64,000 nucleotides of DNA from Symbiodinium natans (GCA_905221605.1 CAJNDS010002576.1:268501-332500); one strand, 5' to 3'; counted from the first letter of the stretch, positions 54,149-63,622 are shown. The notes: a model not told the origin generated them from the sequence alone. A program made the numbers and translations.

Positions 54149-54712
54149 AGACTACCTGGGACTCTTTTATGGGTTATACCTACTAATGAAGGGGTAGCTA
54201 CTACTAAACTGAAGGTAAGCAGAGCTTCAGGTAAACCCTAAACCCCCAAGCACTAAACTCAGGGCTCAAAGTTGGAAGTTTCGGGGGCAGTTGCTTCACA
54301 TTGGGCTTTTCGCGTGTGTGACGTTTCGTTGCTGCAGCCAAGCACGCGAAATCCACAACTGCTGCCATCTCACTGTCTGGCGTAGACAAAAACTATAGAC
54401 CCAAGCGCTACATCCATCCTCAAGCGGAATTGCCACAGAGCTCCCAATCCTTACACTTCCACCCTAAAGACCCTGGGCTTCAATGAAGCCCTCAACCCTC
54501 AATCCCTGAACCGTCAAGCTTAAAGTCCTTACCGCTTTGAAAAACGCACACTGGATCCTGCCCTGAAATCCTAAACCCTCAAAAGCCCTAAAACCTCATG
54601 AAACTCCCCCGAAACCCCGAAACTCTAAACCCGGAAACCTCAAGTCAAACCCTTAGAACCCACCTAAAGCCAACCCCCCCCCCCCCTCGCCCCAAGCCCC
54701 TATGCCTATTGG

Positions 54713-54792
54713 CCCTTAGTAGGCGAGGGTATTGGGCACCCTTCATCCCCCTATATGTACCCTGTTAACGGATGATATACCTCATTCCTTCA
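54713..54792. mobile_element. MITE-like element, family 2 (decayed)
   Basis: CTTAGTAGGCGAGGGTATTG at the left, CCCCCTATATGTACCCTGTT centre, TACCTCATTCCTTCA right end. The centre matches the 31.3-kb copy. Confidence 0.6.
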
Positions 54793-54972
54793 ACCCTAAA
54801 CCCTGAACCCTAAACCTTCAACCGAAAACCCTAAAGCCTAAACCCTAAACCCTAAACCCCAAAACCCTGGACCCTAAACCCTGGACCCTAAACCCTAAAC
54901 CCTAAACCCTAAAACCTAAACCCTAAACCCTAAACCCTGAACCAGTAAAGCCCCGAAAGCCGAGCGGCGCAG

Positions 54973-55040
54973 GTCCAGTGGCGGTGCCGGCTGCGAGGGC
55001 ATCTTCGAAGACTTCGAGCTCTGTGACCAGGAGACCATGG
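54973..55040 (+). CDS. TSR gene exon 14 (SSGGAGCEG)
   Basis: After GGCGCAG it encodes SSGGAGCEGIFEDFELCDQE then TM plus one base. The following GT donor is the first GT of a TTTAGGG array, so the telomere-like repeat itself supplies the donor. Phase 1 joins exon 15 (E-E-P-C-P-N). Confidence 0.7.
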
Positions 55041-55298
55041 GTTTAGGGTTTAGGGTTTAGGGTCTAGGGTCTAGGGTTTCCAGAAAGGGTGGTAGAGGCC
55101 GGTCTCAGAATTTCAGGTAAGGTTTCAGGGAGGGTTCCTAGGGGTCACAAGCCTTGTGTCTTTGGAACTGTTTAGGATTTAGGGGTTTTTGGGTTTACTC
55201 AATATTCTTTCTTGCATGGGGGTTCGAGAAGCCAGGAGAGAACTAATGCTGTGGGTTCGGTAGCGTAGCGCGCTTCGGCAAAAGCGGGATGTCGGGAG

Positions 55299-55371
55299 AG
55301 GAGCCTTGCCCGAACTTCGGGCAAGACTGCGAGTTCGGACCGTGGACGCCATGGTCCGATTGTTCCGCGAC
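55299..55371 (+). CDS. TSR gene exon 15 (FGPWTPWSDC)
   Basis: Within GGGAGAG|AGGAGC, the exon reads (E)EPCPNFGQDC then EFGPWTPWSDCSA plus AC. The GC donor GCCGGG leaves AC, and exon 16 starts G, restoring T-C of C-S-A-T-C. The next intron (2.0 kb) contains the (GGCCCTAAA)n satellite. Confidence 0.75.
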
Positions 55372-55486
55372 GCCGGGGGACATAGGGCCTTGGGTTTAGG
55401 GCTTAGGGTTCAGGGTTCAGGGTTTAGGGTTTAGGGTTTAGGGTTTAGGGTTTAGGGTTTAGGGCCTCAGGTTTGAGGGTTTTGGG

Positions 55487-55580
55487 TTGGGATGTTCCCC
55501 CCTTATAACAGTCCTCAATCGGATTATAATTACTGTAATCCCTATAAAGGACTCTTCAGTATAAGGGGGAACGTCCCAAG
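55487..55580. mobile_element. MITE-like element, family 1
   Basis: TTGGGATGTTCCCCCCTTAT at the left and AAGGGGGAACGTCCCAAG at the right, with ACAGTCCTCAATC inside. It lies in a TSR-gene intron. Confidence 0.8.
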
Positions 55581-56270
55581 TTTTGGGTGAAGGTTTGAGG
55601 GCTTCAAGTTGTAGGTTTTGTTTTTTTTGCTCCAGGGCTGTAGGGAGACTTTAGGAAGGGGTTCCAGGCCGCGGGGGCAAGGGCTTAGGGGTTTAGGGTT
55701 TAGGGTTAGGCCTTCGCTTGAGGTTTGGGTTCAGGGTCCAATCTGCCGTGGAATTCATTCGAGGGCTTTGTTTTTTTGATTCAAGGTTCAGTTTCTAGGG
55801 TTTCGCGATGCGGACATGCGGGCCGTGCATGCTGTCGTAGAGAGCACAAGGATCGGGTTCTGGGTTTTCGGCTAAACCCTAAACCCCAAACCCGAAACCC
55901 TAATCCTCAACCCTACAAAAGTGTTTGGGATCCACATGGCTGTGATTCAAAAGGTTCAGCGTGTAACAGGGCTACCCCGCGACAAAGCCTGACAAAGCTT
56001 ACAACAACAAAATTCGGGTCCGCGACAAACCCCTTCGCGACAAGCCCCCTTGTGCTAAATACTGGTTTCAGTACTATGCTTCAATACTATTTTTGTTTCT
56101 CGGTTCCTAGTACAGCTACTTATACCGAAAAAGTATATTTTTCTCACCTTCGGTGCGGGGTTGTTGGATTTGACACTCAACTCTTCTCCTCGCACGGAAC
56201 TCTTCTCCTCGCCCGGTCTACTCCTAGAGGCTCCCTGGAGTGCCCAACCCCAGAGACTCCCCCCCTAAAC

Positions 56271-56670
56271 CCTAAAGGCCCTAAAGGCCCTAAAGGCCCT
56301 AAAGGCCCTAAAGGCCCTAAAGGCCCTAAAGGCCCTATAGGCCCTAAAGGCCCTAAAGGCCCTAAAGGCCCTAAAGGCCCTAAAGGCCCTAAAGGCCCTA
56401 AAGGCCCTAAAGGCCCTAAAGGCCCTAAAGGCCCTAAAGGCCCTAAAGGCCCTAAAGGCCCTAAAGGCCCTAAAGGCCCTAAAGGCCCTAAAGGCCCTAA
56501 CGGCCCTAAAGGCCCTAAAGGCCCTAAAGGCCCTAAAGGCCCTAAAGGCCCTAAAGGCCCTAAAGGCCCTAAAGGCCCTAAAGGCCCTAAAGGCCCTAAA
56601 GGCCCTAAAGGCCCTAAAGGCCCTAAAGGCCCTAAAGGCCCTAAAGGCCCTAAAGGCCCTAAAGACCCTA
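56271..56670 (+). repeat. 9-bp satellite (GGCCCTAAA), about 43 units
   Basis: Nearly perfect tandem GGCCCTAAA with two point variants. It would read (Gly-Pro-Lys)n, collagen-like, but lies in the intron between TSR exons 15 and 16 and has no start of its own. Confidence 0.9.
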
Positions 56671-56756
56671 AACCCTAAACCCTTAAGGTGGAAAACGAAC
56701 TTGCAGGGTCGACTCCAAAGTAGGGGACAAAGGGTATAAAATAACGCAGAGGGATC

Positions 56757-56931
56757 CCTAAACCCTAAACCCTAAACCCTAAACCCTAAACCCTAAACCC
56801 TAAACCCTAAACCCTAAACCCTAAACCCTAAACCCTAAACCCTAAACCCTAAACCCTAAACCCTAAACCCTGAACCCTGAACCCTGAACCCTGAACCCTG
56901 AACCCTGAACCCTAAACCCTAAACCCGAGAT
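56757..56931 (-). repeat. Telomeric array CCCTAAA then CCCTGAA
   Basis: About 24 units in the intron between TSR exons 15 and 16. Confidence 0.95.
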
Positions 56932-57199
56932 CCTAGACCCGAAACCCACAAAGTGGGTTTTTACCCACAGCCACATCAATGGGGCATGGCGCAAGGAGTC
57001 GATGGACAGAAGGTAGCCTGAACCAATCCTGTTCTTTGTTGCTTTCTGTGTTGCTTTGCGTCTCACTCTTGTTTGTTTTATTTACATTTTTCTTTTTTGG
57101 TTTAGGGTTTGGGGTTTGGGGTTCGGGGTTTGGGGTTTGGGGTTTGGGGTTTGGGGTTTGGGCTTTAGGCCTTAGGGTTTAGGTACAAATATATGCTTC

Positions 57200-57234
57200 T
57201 TTTTTTTTGGGGGGGGGGGGGGGGGGGGGGGGGG
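57200..57234 (-). repeat. T9-G26 composite tract
   Basis: Reverse complement of the C-run/A-run motif, in a TSR-gene intron. Confidence 0.9.
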
Positions 57235-57409
57235 CGGTTCGATTGTTTGCAGGGGTTGGTTGACCTGTTCTCTTGATGATTCCCCCACTCGTGTGCCGTA
57301 CATGTCTATACTTCTGCATGCTCTAAATCACCCTAGCCCTAAACCCTAAACCCTAAACCCTAAACCCTAAACCCTAAACCCTAAACCCTAAACCCTAAAA
57401 CTCTGAAAG

Positions 57410-57452
57410 GTGCCAGGGCCACCACAAGCGGGCTCGATCCATTGCGGTCGGC
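57410..57452 (+). CDS. TSR gene exon 16 (CQGHHKRARSI)
   Basis: After CTGAAAG, G completes Thr and then CQGHHKRARSIAVG follows. GC donor GCCTAA, phase 0. It fits between exons 15 and 17 with exact family spacing. Confidence 0.7.
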
Positions 57453-57628
57453 GCCTAAGCATACCGCAGGTGACATTTAGTGGGATCCCTAAACCCGAAA
57501 CCCTAAACCCGAAACCCTAAACCCGAAACCCTAAACCCTAAACACGAAACCCTAAACCCTAAACCCTAAACCCTAAACCCTAAACCCTAAACCCTAAACC
57601 CTAAACCTCTCTACCATATAACCCTAAA

Positions 57629-57976
57629 TGTTCAACACGAACTTGGGAATCGGACCCCCATTGTTCAGCACGAATTTGGGAATTTGATCCATTTTGGCCC
57701 TTCTGGCCCCTCTGACCCCCCCATTGTTCAGCACGAGTTTGGGAATTTGATCCATTTTGGCCCCTCTGACCCCTCTGACCCCCCATTGTTCAGCACGAAT
57801 TTGGGAATTTGATCCATATTTTGGCCCTTCTGACCCCTTCTGACCCCCCCATTGTTCAGCACGAATTTGGGAATTTGATCCATTTTGGCCCCTCTGACCC
57901 CTCTGACACCCCATTGTTCAGCACGAATTTGGGAATTTGATCCATTTTGGCCCTTCTGACCCCTCTGACCCCCCAT
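57629..57976 (-). repeat. 62-66-bp minisatellite, about 5.5 units
   Basis: Units starting TTGTTCAGCACGAATTTGGG occur at 57661, 57724, 57786, 57852 and 57914, preceded by a diverged copy at 57629. They contain TTTGATCCATTTTGGCCC. The minus strand reads as short G/Q/N-rich ORFs that shift frame because unit lengths vary. It lies in the intron between TSR exons 16 and 17. Confidence 0.85.
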
Positions 57977-58753
57977 TGGCCATGCAGCCTTGACACCCCG
58001 ACGTCGAGAATGGAAGCACTGAGAAGGCCCTCCGGCAAAAAACGTTCCCCAACTCCATGACATAAGGAAGCGTGCTAGATGTTAGTCCGAAGTACAGTTT
58101 TGAGTGCAGAAGTGTTTGGATGTGGGCAGGCTTTGGTTTGGCTGGCTCTGGTTCGGCTCGTTTTGAGTAGTGTTTGGGTGGTCTTGGGGTGGCCAGGTCT
58201 GCGCACAATTTCGTAGCCCGACATGGCGTTTACAGTAGGGTCGGATAGGGTATAGGGTATAAGGTATAGGGTTTAGGGTTTAGGGTTTAGGGACTCCCCT
58301 GTGGTAAGGTTAGGGGATTCCTCTTTGGTAAGGTGCCCATCTTGCATCCGGATGCCATAAACCTGAATGCCCACTTGTCCCAGACCCCTGCAACCTTAAA
58401 CCCGAGGTTTATATGGTTTAGGGTTTAGGGCTCGGGGTTTAGGGTTGAGGGTTTAGGGTTGAGGGTGTAAGGTTTCGGGTTTAGGGTTTAGGGTTTAGGG
58501 TTTAGGGTTTAGGGTTTAGGGTTTAGGGCTTAAGTTCCTAAATCCCTGCAGCCCTAAACCCTACAGCAAGCCCTTTCGTAAACCCGACGCCCTGTGCGCG
58601 AACATGTGCTCCCTCGGCCCTCCTCCCGCAACATCTAAACCCTAAACCCTAAACCCTAAACCCCAAACCCTAAACCCTAAAGCCTAAACCCTAAACCCTA
58701 AACCCCAAACCCAAACCCTAAACCCTAAACCCTTTGCCGCTGGGGAGGTGCAG

Positions 58754-58800
58754 AAGCAGCTCGGAGGAAAGCTCTGCCAAGGGAGCTTGGAGGACACACA
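58754..58800 (+). CDS. TSR gene exon 17 (LGGKLCQGSLED)
   Basis: After GAGGTGCAG, phase 0 gives KQLGGKLCQGSLEDT plus CA before GCCTCG. It ends the repeat begun in exon 15. The expected next Cys is not present, so a further exon must follow. 59706-59788 (see next entry) is a weak candidate. Confidence 0.66.
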
Positions 58801-58896
58801 GCCTCGCCGCTCAGTGTTGGGGTTTCTGGGGGTGTAGGGGCGACTGTGAGGCTAATTTTTGGACCCCAAACATTTCCAAACCCTGAACCCCAAACA

Positions 58897-59007
58897 TCCC
58901 TAAACCCTAAACCCTAAACCCTAAACCCTAAACCCTAAACCCTAAACCCTAAACCCTAAACCCTAAACCCTAAACCCTAAACCCTAAACCCTAAACCCTA
59001 AACATCC
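58897..59007 (-). repeat. Interstitial telomeric array CCCTAAA
   Basis: About 15 units; further arrays at 57340-57400, 57485-57607, 58635-58733. Confidence 0.95.
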
Positions 59008-59389
59008 CTGGACCTCAAACCATGGCTGTGATTGAGGTTGTTGAGACCATTAGGGCTATCAGGGCCACCGGGGCTATTTGGGCTACGAGGGTTAGCGGGT
59101 TGGGGGTTTTCGAGTGCTTGGGTGCACAAGGACCTGACAAGTTTAGGCAACGCCGTCCATTGCAGCCCCTGGGGTTGGGAGGGGGGGGTTGGGAGGGGGG
59201 TTGGGAGGGGGGTTGGGGGGGGGAGGGGGGGTCGTTAAAGGGATGTTTGACGTTTCTGGAATTTTTGCTTCTCTACAACGTATTCTGGAAGAAACACGCG
59301 GTCACAAGCACTAATGCCTTTGGCGAAGATGCCGCAACACTGGTATTTGCAGCATGTTTGCCTCTTTCTACACATTAATGCCTCTTTGT

Positions 59390-59640
59390 ACAACATAAGC
59401 GCAAGAACGCTATGCGCAGTGTCGTCGTGCGAAAGCAGCGCTCGAAAAGCAAGCGCTTTTTTGGGTGCCATGCGCGCGTCTCGAAAACATCGCTGTGCGC
59501 AGTGTTTTCGCGCTCACGAGCACCGAACCCATGGTGCCAGTGGTGATTTTGACCATAGTCAACATGCGTCCCGCGCCTGCGGCACGCAAAAAACCCAAGA
59601 CACGCGCAAAACGTGCGGGGAAGCAATAGCCAGCGTTACC
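59390..59640. repeat. Second short-hairpin array
   Basis: CGAAAAGCAAGCGCTTTTTT (59450) and CGAAAACATCGCTGTGCGCA followed by GTGTTTTCG (59482-59510) repeat the stem plan of the 30-kb array. CCAGTGGTGATTTTGACCAT matches CCAGTGGTGTTTTCGGCAT there. Confidence 0.6.
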
Positions 59641-59705
59641 TTGTTTAGGGTTGAGGGTTTAGGGTTTAGGGTTTAGGGTTGAGGGTTTAGGGTTGAGGGT
59701 TTGGG

Positions 59706-59788
59706 GACCATCACCTGCTCTACCGAGTCTCTGATAGTTCCGTTCTTCTCGAGTCTTTCTGGCATCGGCTTCGCCGATTGCAGGGCTT
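59706..59788 (+). CDS. Possible further TSR-gene exon (ITCSTESL...FADC)
   Basis: Between TTTAGGG arrays, one frame reads ITCSTESLIVPFF then SSLSGIGFADCR, ending at GATTGCAG. The terminal A-D-C resembles the D-C-x-W linker of exon 1. No clear acceptor and no following Trp exon were found. Confidence 0.28.
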
Positions 59789-59995
59789 TAGAGTTTAGGG
59801 TTTAGGGTTTAGGGTTTAGGGTTTAGGGTTTAGGGTTTAGGGTTTAGGGTTTAGGGTGGCGTAGGGGGGCTTTTAGGGCTCAGCAGCCGAGGCAGGGGAT
59901 TCAGGACCCTAGGGTTCCCAGGTTTGGGGGCTGAGGGTTGGGGCCCTACATGCTCCCTGCGTCCCTAAGCCCTAAACCTACACCGTAAACTTGCC

Positions 59996-60125
59996 CTAAA
60001 CCCTAAACCCTAAACCCTAAACCCTAAACCCTAAACCCTAAACCCTAAACCCTAAACCCTAAACCCTAAACCCTAAACCCTAAACCCTAAACCCTAAACC
60101 CTAAACCCTAAACCCTAAACCCTAC
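59996..60125 (-). repeat. Interstitial telomeric array CCCTAAA
   Basis: About 18 units. Confidence 0.95.
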
Positions 60126-60188
60126 ACCTTAATCCCAAAACCCTAAACCCTAAACCTCTCTTTCATCTGAAAAGTTAAACCTTCAAGG

Positions 60189-60385
60189 TGTTCGTGGGCA
60201 AGGTCCTTTTTTTCGTGGGCAAGGTCCATGTCTTCGTGAGCAAGGTACATTTCTTCGTCGGCAGGGTCCATTTCTTCGTGGGGAAGGTCCAAAAACTCGT
60301 GGGCAAGCCGTGGGCACATGTTGGACCTTGCCCAGGACAAAACGGACCTTGCCCGCCAAAAAACTCCTGGGCAAGGTCCATTGCT
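60189..60385 (+). repeat. 21-bp tandem repeat with inverted copies
   Basis: Five units of TTCGTGGGCAAGGTCCATTT type at exactly 21-base spacing (60190-60295), then GGACCTTGCCC inverted twice and GGGCAAGGTCC once more. The period of 21 keeps all frames open, giving repeat ORFs on both strands that are unlikely to be genes. Confidence 0.8.
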
Positions 60386-61274
60386 AGCTCCCCACCCTTA
60401 TTCTTTGTTCCAGGGCGGGGTGGGGGGAAAACAAAACGCATGAGGTTAGCACTAGGGTGGGTTGGGGATTGGAGAAGTAGCGAAGACAGGGGGCCGATTG
60501 AGTGTTTCGAAGGTGTGATGGAACACTCCATGGCGGAGTGAGGTTGGGGGACAGGGCCTGCTCACGAAAAATATAAACTGCGTATTCTTAATGTTTTGGG
60601 ATTCTCAATGTTTTGGGATTCTCTGGTGGGTGGGTATTTTCCTTGGCTTGGAAAGCTGCTTGACTAGTAAATGCTAGTACATGAGCTGCTAACCCCTAAA
60701 CCCTAAACCCTAAACCCTAAACCCTGAACCCTAAACCCTAAACCCTAAACCCGGTGCATGGCCCAGGCCGTGCAACCGGCACATAAGCTGCGGAGTGATG
60801 TCGGCTGTGACCTGAGCCGCTACTTAGGGTTTAGGGTGTAGGGTTTTGGGGTTTTGGGGTTTTAGGGTATAGGGTTTTTGCGTTTAGGGTTTTAGGCTAT
60901 GTGGTTTAGGGTTTAGGGTTTAGGGTTAAGCATTTAAGGGTTTTAGGTTCTTAAAAGGTTGCAGGGTTTAGGATATAGGGCTCTAGAGTTTTAGTAGGGT
61001 TGTAGAAAATTAGGGTTTAGGGTTAAGGTGCAGGGTTTAGGGTCTAGGGTTCAGAACACAAAGTCTTTTGTGGGGTACTTGAAGAGGGCGCCCACCCTAA
61101 ACCCCAAACCCCAAACCCGAAACCCTAAACCAAAAAACCCCAAACCCTAAAACCTAAACCCTAAACCCTAAGACTAATGCAGTACAATTTGCTTCAGAAC
61201 CACACCCCCCCCCCCCCCTGCCCCCCAAAAACAACAAGACGAAAATTCTTGGGAGTCGAGGAGCTCTGAGAGTG

Positions 61275-61650
61275 CCTAGATTTCCTAGATTTCCTAGATC
61301 TCCTAGATTTCCTAGATTTCCTAGATTTCCTAGATTTCCTAGATTTCCTAGATTTCCTAGATTTCCTAGATTTCCTAGATTTCCTAGATTTCCTAGATTT
61401 CCTAGATTTCCTAGATTTCCTAGATGTCCTATGTTTCCTGGGGTTCCTAGGGTTCCTAGGGTTCCTAGGGTTCCTAGGGTTCCTAGGGTTCCTAGGGTTC
61501 CTAGGGTTCCTAGGGTTCCTAGGGTTCCTAGGGTTCCTAGGGTTCCTAGGGTTCCTAGGGTTCCTAGGGTTCCTATGCTTCCTGGGGTTCCTAGGGTTCC
61601 TAAGGGTTCCTAGGGTTCCTAGGCTTCCTAAGGGTTCCTAGGGTTCCTTA
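61275..61650 (+). repeat. 9-bp satellites TTTCCTAGA then GGTTCCTAG
   Basis: About 17 units of TTTCCTAGA (61278-61427) switch to about 20 units of GGTTCCTAG (61438-61640). Both share the TTCCTAG core, so one arose from the other. Confidence 0.9.
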
Positions 61651-61915
61651 GGGTTTAGGGTTTCTGGCCTGGCTCCTACATGCTACAACCCTGACAGGCC
61701 CCTAAGGCCTGTAGGAGCTCCTGGGATGAGAAGCGCCTCATTTCAAGTTTCAAGACCACCTAGCCTGTGGTCTTTCGGGATCATGGAGGGGTTTAGGGTT
61801 TAGTTTAGGGTTTCGGGTTTGGGGTTTTAGGTGTAGGTTTTAGGCTTTAGGGTAGGGATGTGTAGGGATTTCGATTTCAGACCTATGGCTGACTTGCGTC
61901 CCCTGGAGAGTTTGA

Positions 61916-62570
61916 ATGCTGCACTTCGAAGTCGTGTCACGCTGTGGCCCAGCTAGCAAGGTGAGGCTACATTGCATAGACGCCAGTGCCATGCTGCGCG
62001 TGTGGAGCCGTGTTTCCGGGGAAGAGCTTGCCGCTGAGCCCCAGAACGCTTTCTGGGATGTGGTGTCCGTGAAGCGCCACTTGCGTGCAAAGTATCACTA
62101 CCCAATGTGCTTTCAACGGCTTTTAGAGTCTGAGAGCGGCTTCGAGGAACTTCCTGGCATGCCTCTGACAGCGACTGAGTGGCAGCTAGTGTTGTCCTCC
62201 ACGTTGGGCAGGCCAGACCTGGAAGACCGAGCTACAGAAGAGTTCGTCATGTACTCCGCCAAGAAAGGCCATGTTGAAGTGGCCCGTACTCTACTTGACG
62301 GAGGGGCCGACAAGGACTGGCAGGACGGTGTTACAAGCGAGAAGACAGCTCTCATGTACGCTTGTGGCCGGGGCCACATTGAGATGGTCCGTTTCCTGCT
62401 GGAAGCTGGTGTCAACATGAACTTGCGGGATTCCGAAGGCAAAACCGCACTCATGCACGCTGCTGGCAACGGCCATACTGAGATCGTGCATTTGCTGCTG
62501 GAAGCCGGGGCCTGACAGGAACTTGCGGGACAACCGCGGCAAAGTGGCCGAGATCAGTCACCTCCAGTAG
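61916..62570 (+). pseudogene. Ubiquitin-like/ankyrin-repeat gene with a frameshift
   Basis: ATG at 61916 (or internal ATG at 61991, MLRVWSRVSGEELAAEPQ, which resembles the ubiquitin-like start of many dinoflagellate ankyrin proteins). The N-terminal 90 residues include VVSVKRHLRAKYHYPMCFQR and MPLTATEWQLVLSST. Then come ankyrin repeats: KKGHVEVARTLLDGGADKDW, TALMYACGRGHIEMVRFLLE, and KTALMHAAGNGHTEIVHLLL. The frame stops at 62515 (GAAGCCGGGGCCTGA). Skipping one C at about 62511-62512 keeps the ankyrin frame (ADRNLRDNRGK...) open to TAG at 62570. So the gene is either freshly broken or carries a sequencing error. Ankyrin repeats bind proteins; targets cannot be told. Confidence 0.65.
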
Positions 62571-63013
62571 TCAGCGATAGGCGCCACAGGGGAGCGCAAA
62601 GCAATGAGCCAAAGAATGCGTAATGACGGGACTGCTGCTGGTTCTTCCAATGTGTCCTTGTACCCGGGCATGAGGCATGAAACGTCCGTGACCTACAATA
62701 GGCATGTACTGGTTGGTATAAGTTGGTGTGCCTCTGCCTGCAAGAACTTTCAAGCATACCCGTACCTGAATTCGACGGGCTCGGATTTTGTGATTAGGAT
62801 TTGTTAAGGGCAATTTGTCCAGGATGCCACGCTGATCTTGGGGATATCTTGGGCCTTACAGTAGAGCGTTAGAGCATTTTGCATCCGAAATCCTTGGTGG
62901 AGCCATCAGAGGGTTTTCGCCCTTGAGCCAGGATTGCATGATCGCGGGCAGACGCGTGGCGGTCACTGCCGTATGTTCCATACATTGCATACTAGGTAGG
63001 CCCCAGGGACATT

Positions 63014-63075
63014 TAATATCTTCTCTTATTGAGTCTAAGAGGATCATGTTCAGGGATTTTTTTCAGAGGGTTTCA
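63014..63075 (+). repeat. Element related to the 35.9-kb repeat
   Basis: TATCTTCTCTTATTGAGTCT, then AGAGGATCATGTTCAGGGAT and TTTCAGAGGGTTTC: one diverged unit plus the shared tail. Confidence 0.55.
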
Positions 63076-63165
63076 CTGGCCAGCCTAGCATACATTTTGT
63101 AGAATCTCTCTTCGCCAGCCTGGAGACCCAAAACCTCTAAGCACAGATGCTTGATGTCAAATCCG

Positions 63166-63415
63166 CAGGGGCCATCGCCAGCGTCAGGATGCCCATAGGT
63201 TTGGTCTTGTACTTTAACTCTCTAACCAATTAATAATTAGCTTCGAGCGTTGCAGCTCGGTCTTCCGCTGCTGCATGCAAAGCGTGTGGCACAGCGGCCA
63301 TCGCCAGCATCAAGATGAGGTTGGTCTTGTACTATAATCATTTAACCAAGGTTGCGTCTGACGTCCCAGCTAGGGGTCTTCCACTGCTGCACGCAAAGCG
63401 TGTGGCAGAGCTGCA
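63166..63415 (+). repeat. Two degenerate tandem units of about 125 bp
   Basis: GCCATCGCCAGCRTCARGAT, GGTTTGGTCTTGTACT, TCTTCCRCTGCTGCAYGCAA and AGCGTGTGGCA recur in the same order starting at about 63170 and 63297. Confidence 0.7.
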
Positions 63416-63520
63416 CCTTGCACACTTGGGGCCGACTGTCATTGCTAACTGTTAACGTTGAGACGGAACCTGGACCCTAAGCCCATCTAAACCCTGCGAG
63501 AGTGCAAAGGCCGACTGCAG

Positions 63521-63622
63521 TCCCTAAACCCTAAACCCTAAACCCTAAACCCTAAACCCTAAACCCTAAACCCTAAACCCTAAACCCTAAACCCTAAACC
63601 CTAAACCCTAAACCCTAAACCC
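63521..63622 (-). repeat. Interstitial telomeric array CCCTAAA
   Basis: About 14 units; the remaining 380 bases of the window hold only degenerate telomere-like sequence and a C run. Confidence 0.95.

Larger units (their letters stand above)
41823..58800 (+). other. TSR (thrombospondin type-1 repeat) gene locus, micro-exons in telomere-repeat introns
   Basis: This plus-strand locus encodes an array of thrombospondin type-1 repeats, a disulfide-rich extracellular adhesion module of about 50-60 residues. The exons are tiny and are listed separately. Joining them gives at least four nearly complete repeats plus partial ones. Each shows the family signature W-x2-W-x2-C-S-x-T-C, then R-x-R-x-I, then GG-x-x-C, then C-x4-C-P and D-C-x-W leading into the next repeat. 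The distance from R-x-R-x-I to GG is the same after splicing at four different joins (10-residue blocks EIVADSRNGG, LIIREPKLGG, SIAIEASSGG, SIAVGKQLGG), which a chance open frame would not give. Introns hold TTTAGGG and CCCTAAA arrays in both orientations, inverted-repeat elements and minisatellites. No start, signal peptide, membrane anchor or stop was found, so the gene probably extends upstream and perhaps beyond 58.8 kb. Confidence 0.72.

Noticed and set aside
56271-56670. CRISPR-like array
   Set aside because: Direct head-to-tail satellite without spacers; the organism is eukaryotic. The spaced telomere arrays likewise have no regular spacer length.
55725-56678. 317-residue ORF ending in (GPK)n, collagen-like
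   Set aside because: It runs through a 9-bp satellite, has no ATG context, and lies between TSR exons 15 and 16, so intronic satellite is the better reading.
57601-58208. Minus-strand GQRGQNGSNSQ-repeat ORFs
   Set aside because: Minisatellite translation; the frame slips between units and the locus is a TSR intron.
60188-60541. FVGKV-repeat ORF and its minus-strand partner
   Set aside because: A 21-bp tandem repeat keeps every frame open; both strands give repeats.
61272-61613. (R-F-P)/(R-V-P) repeat ORF
   Set aside because: Direct translation of 9-bp satellites with no unique sequence.
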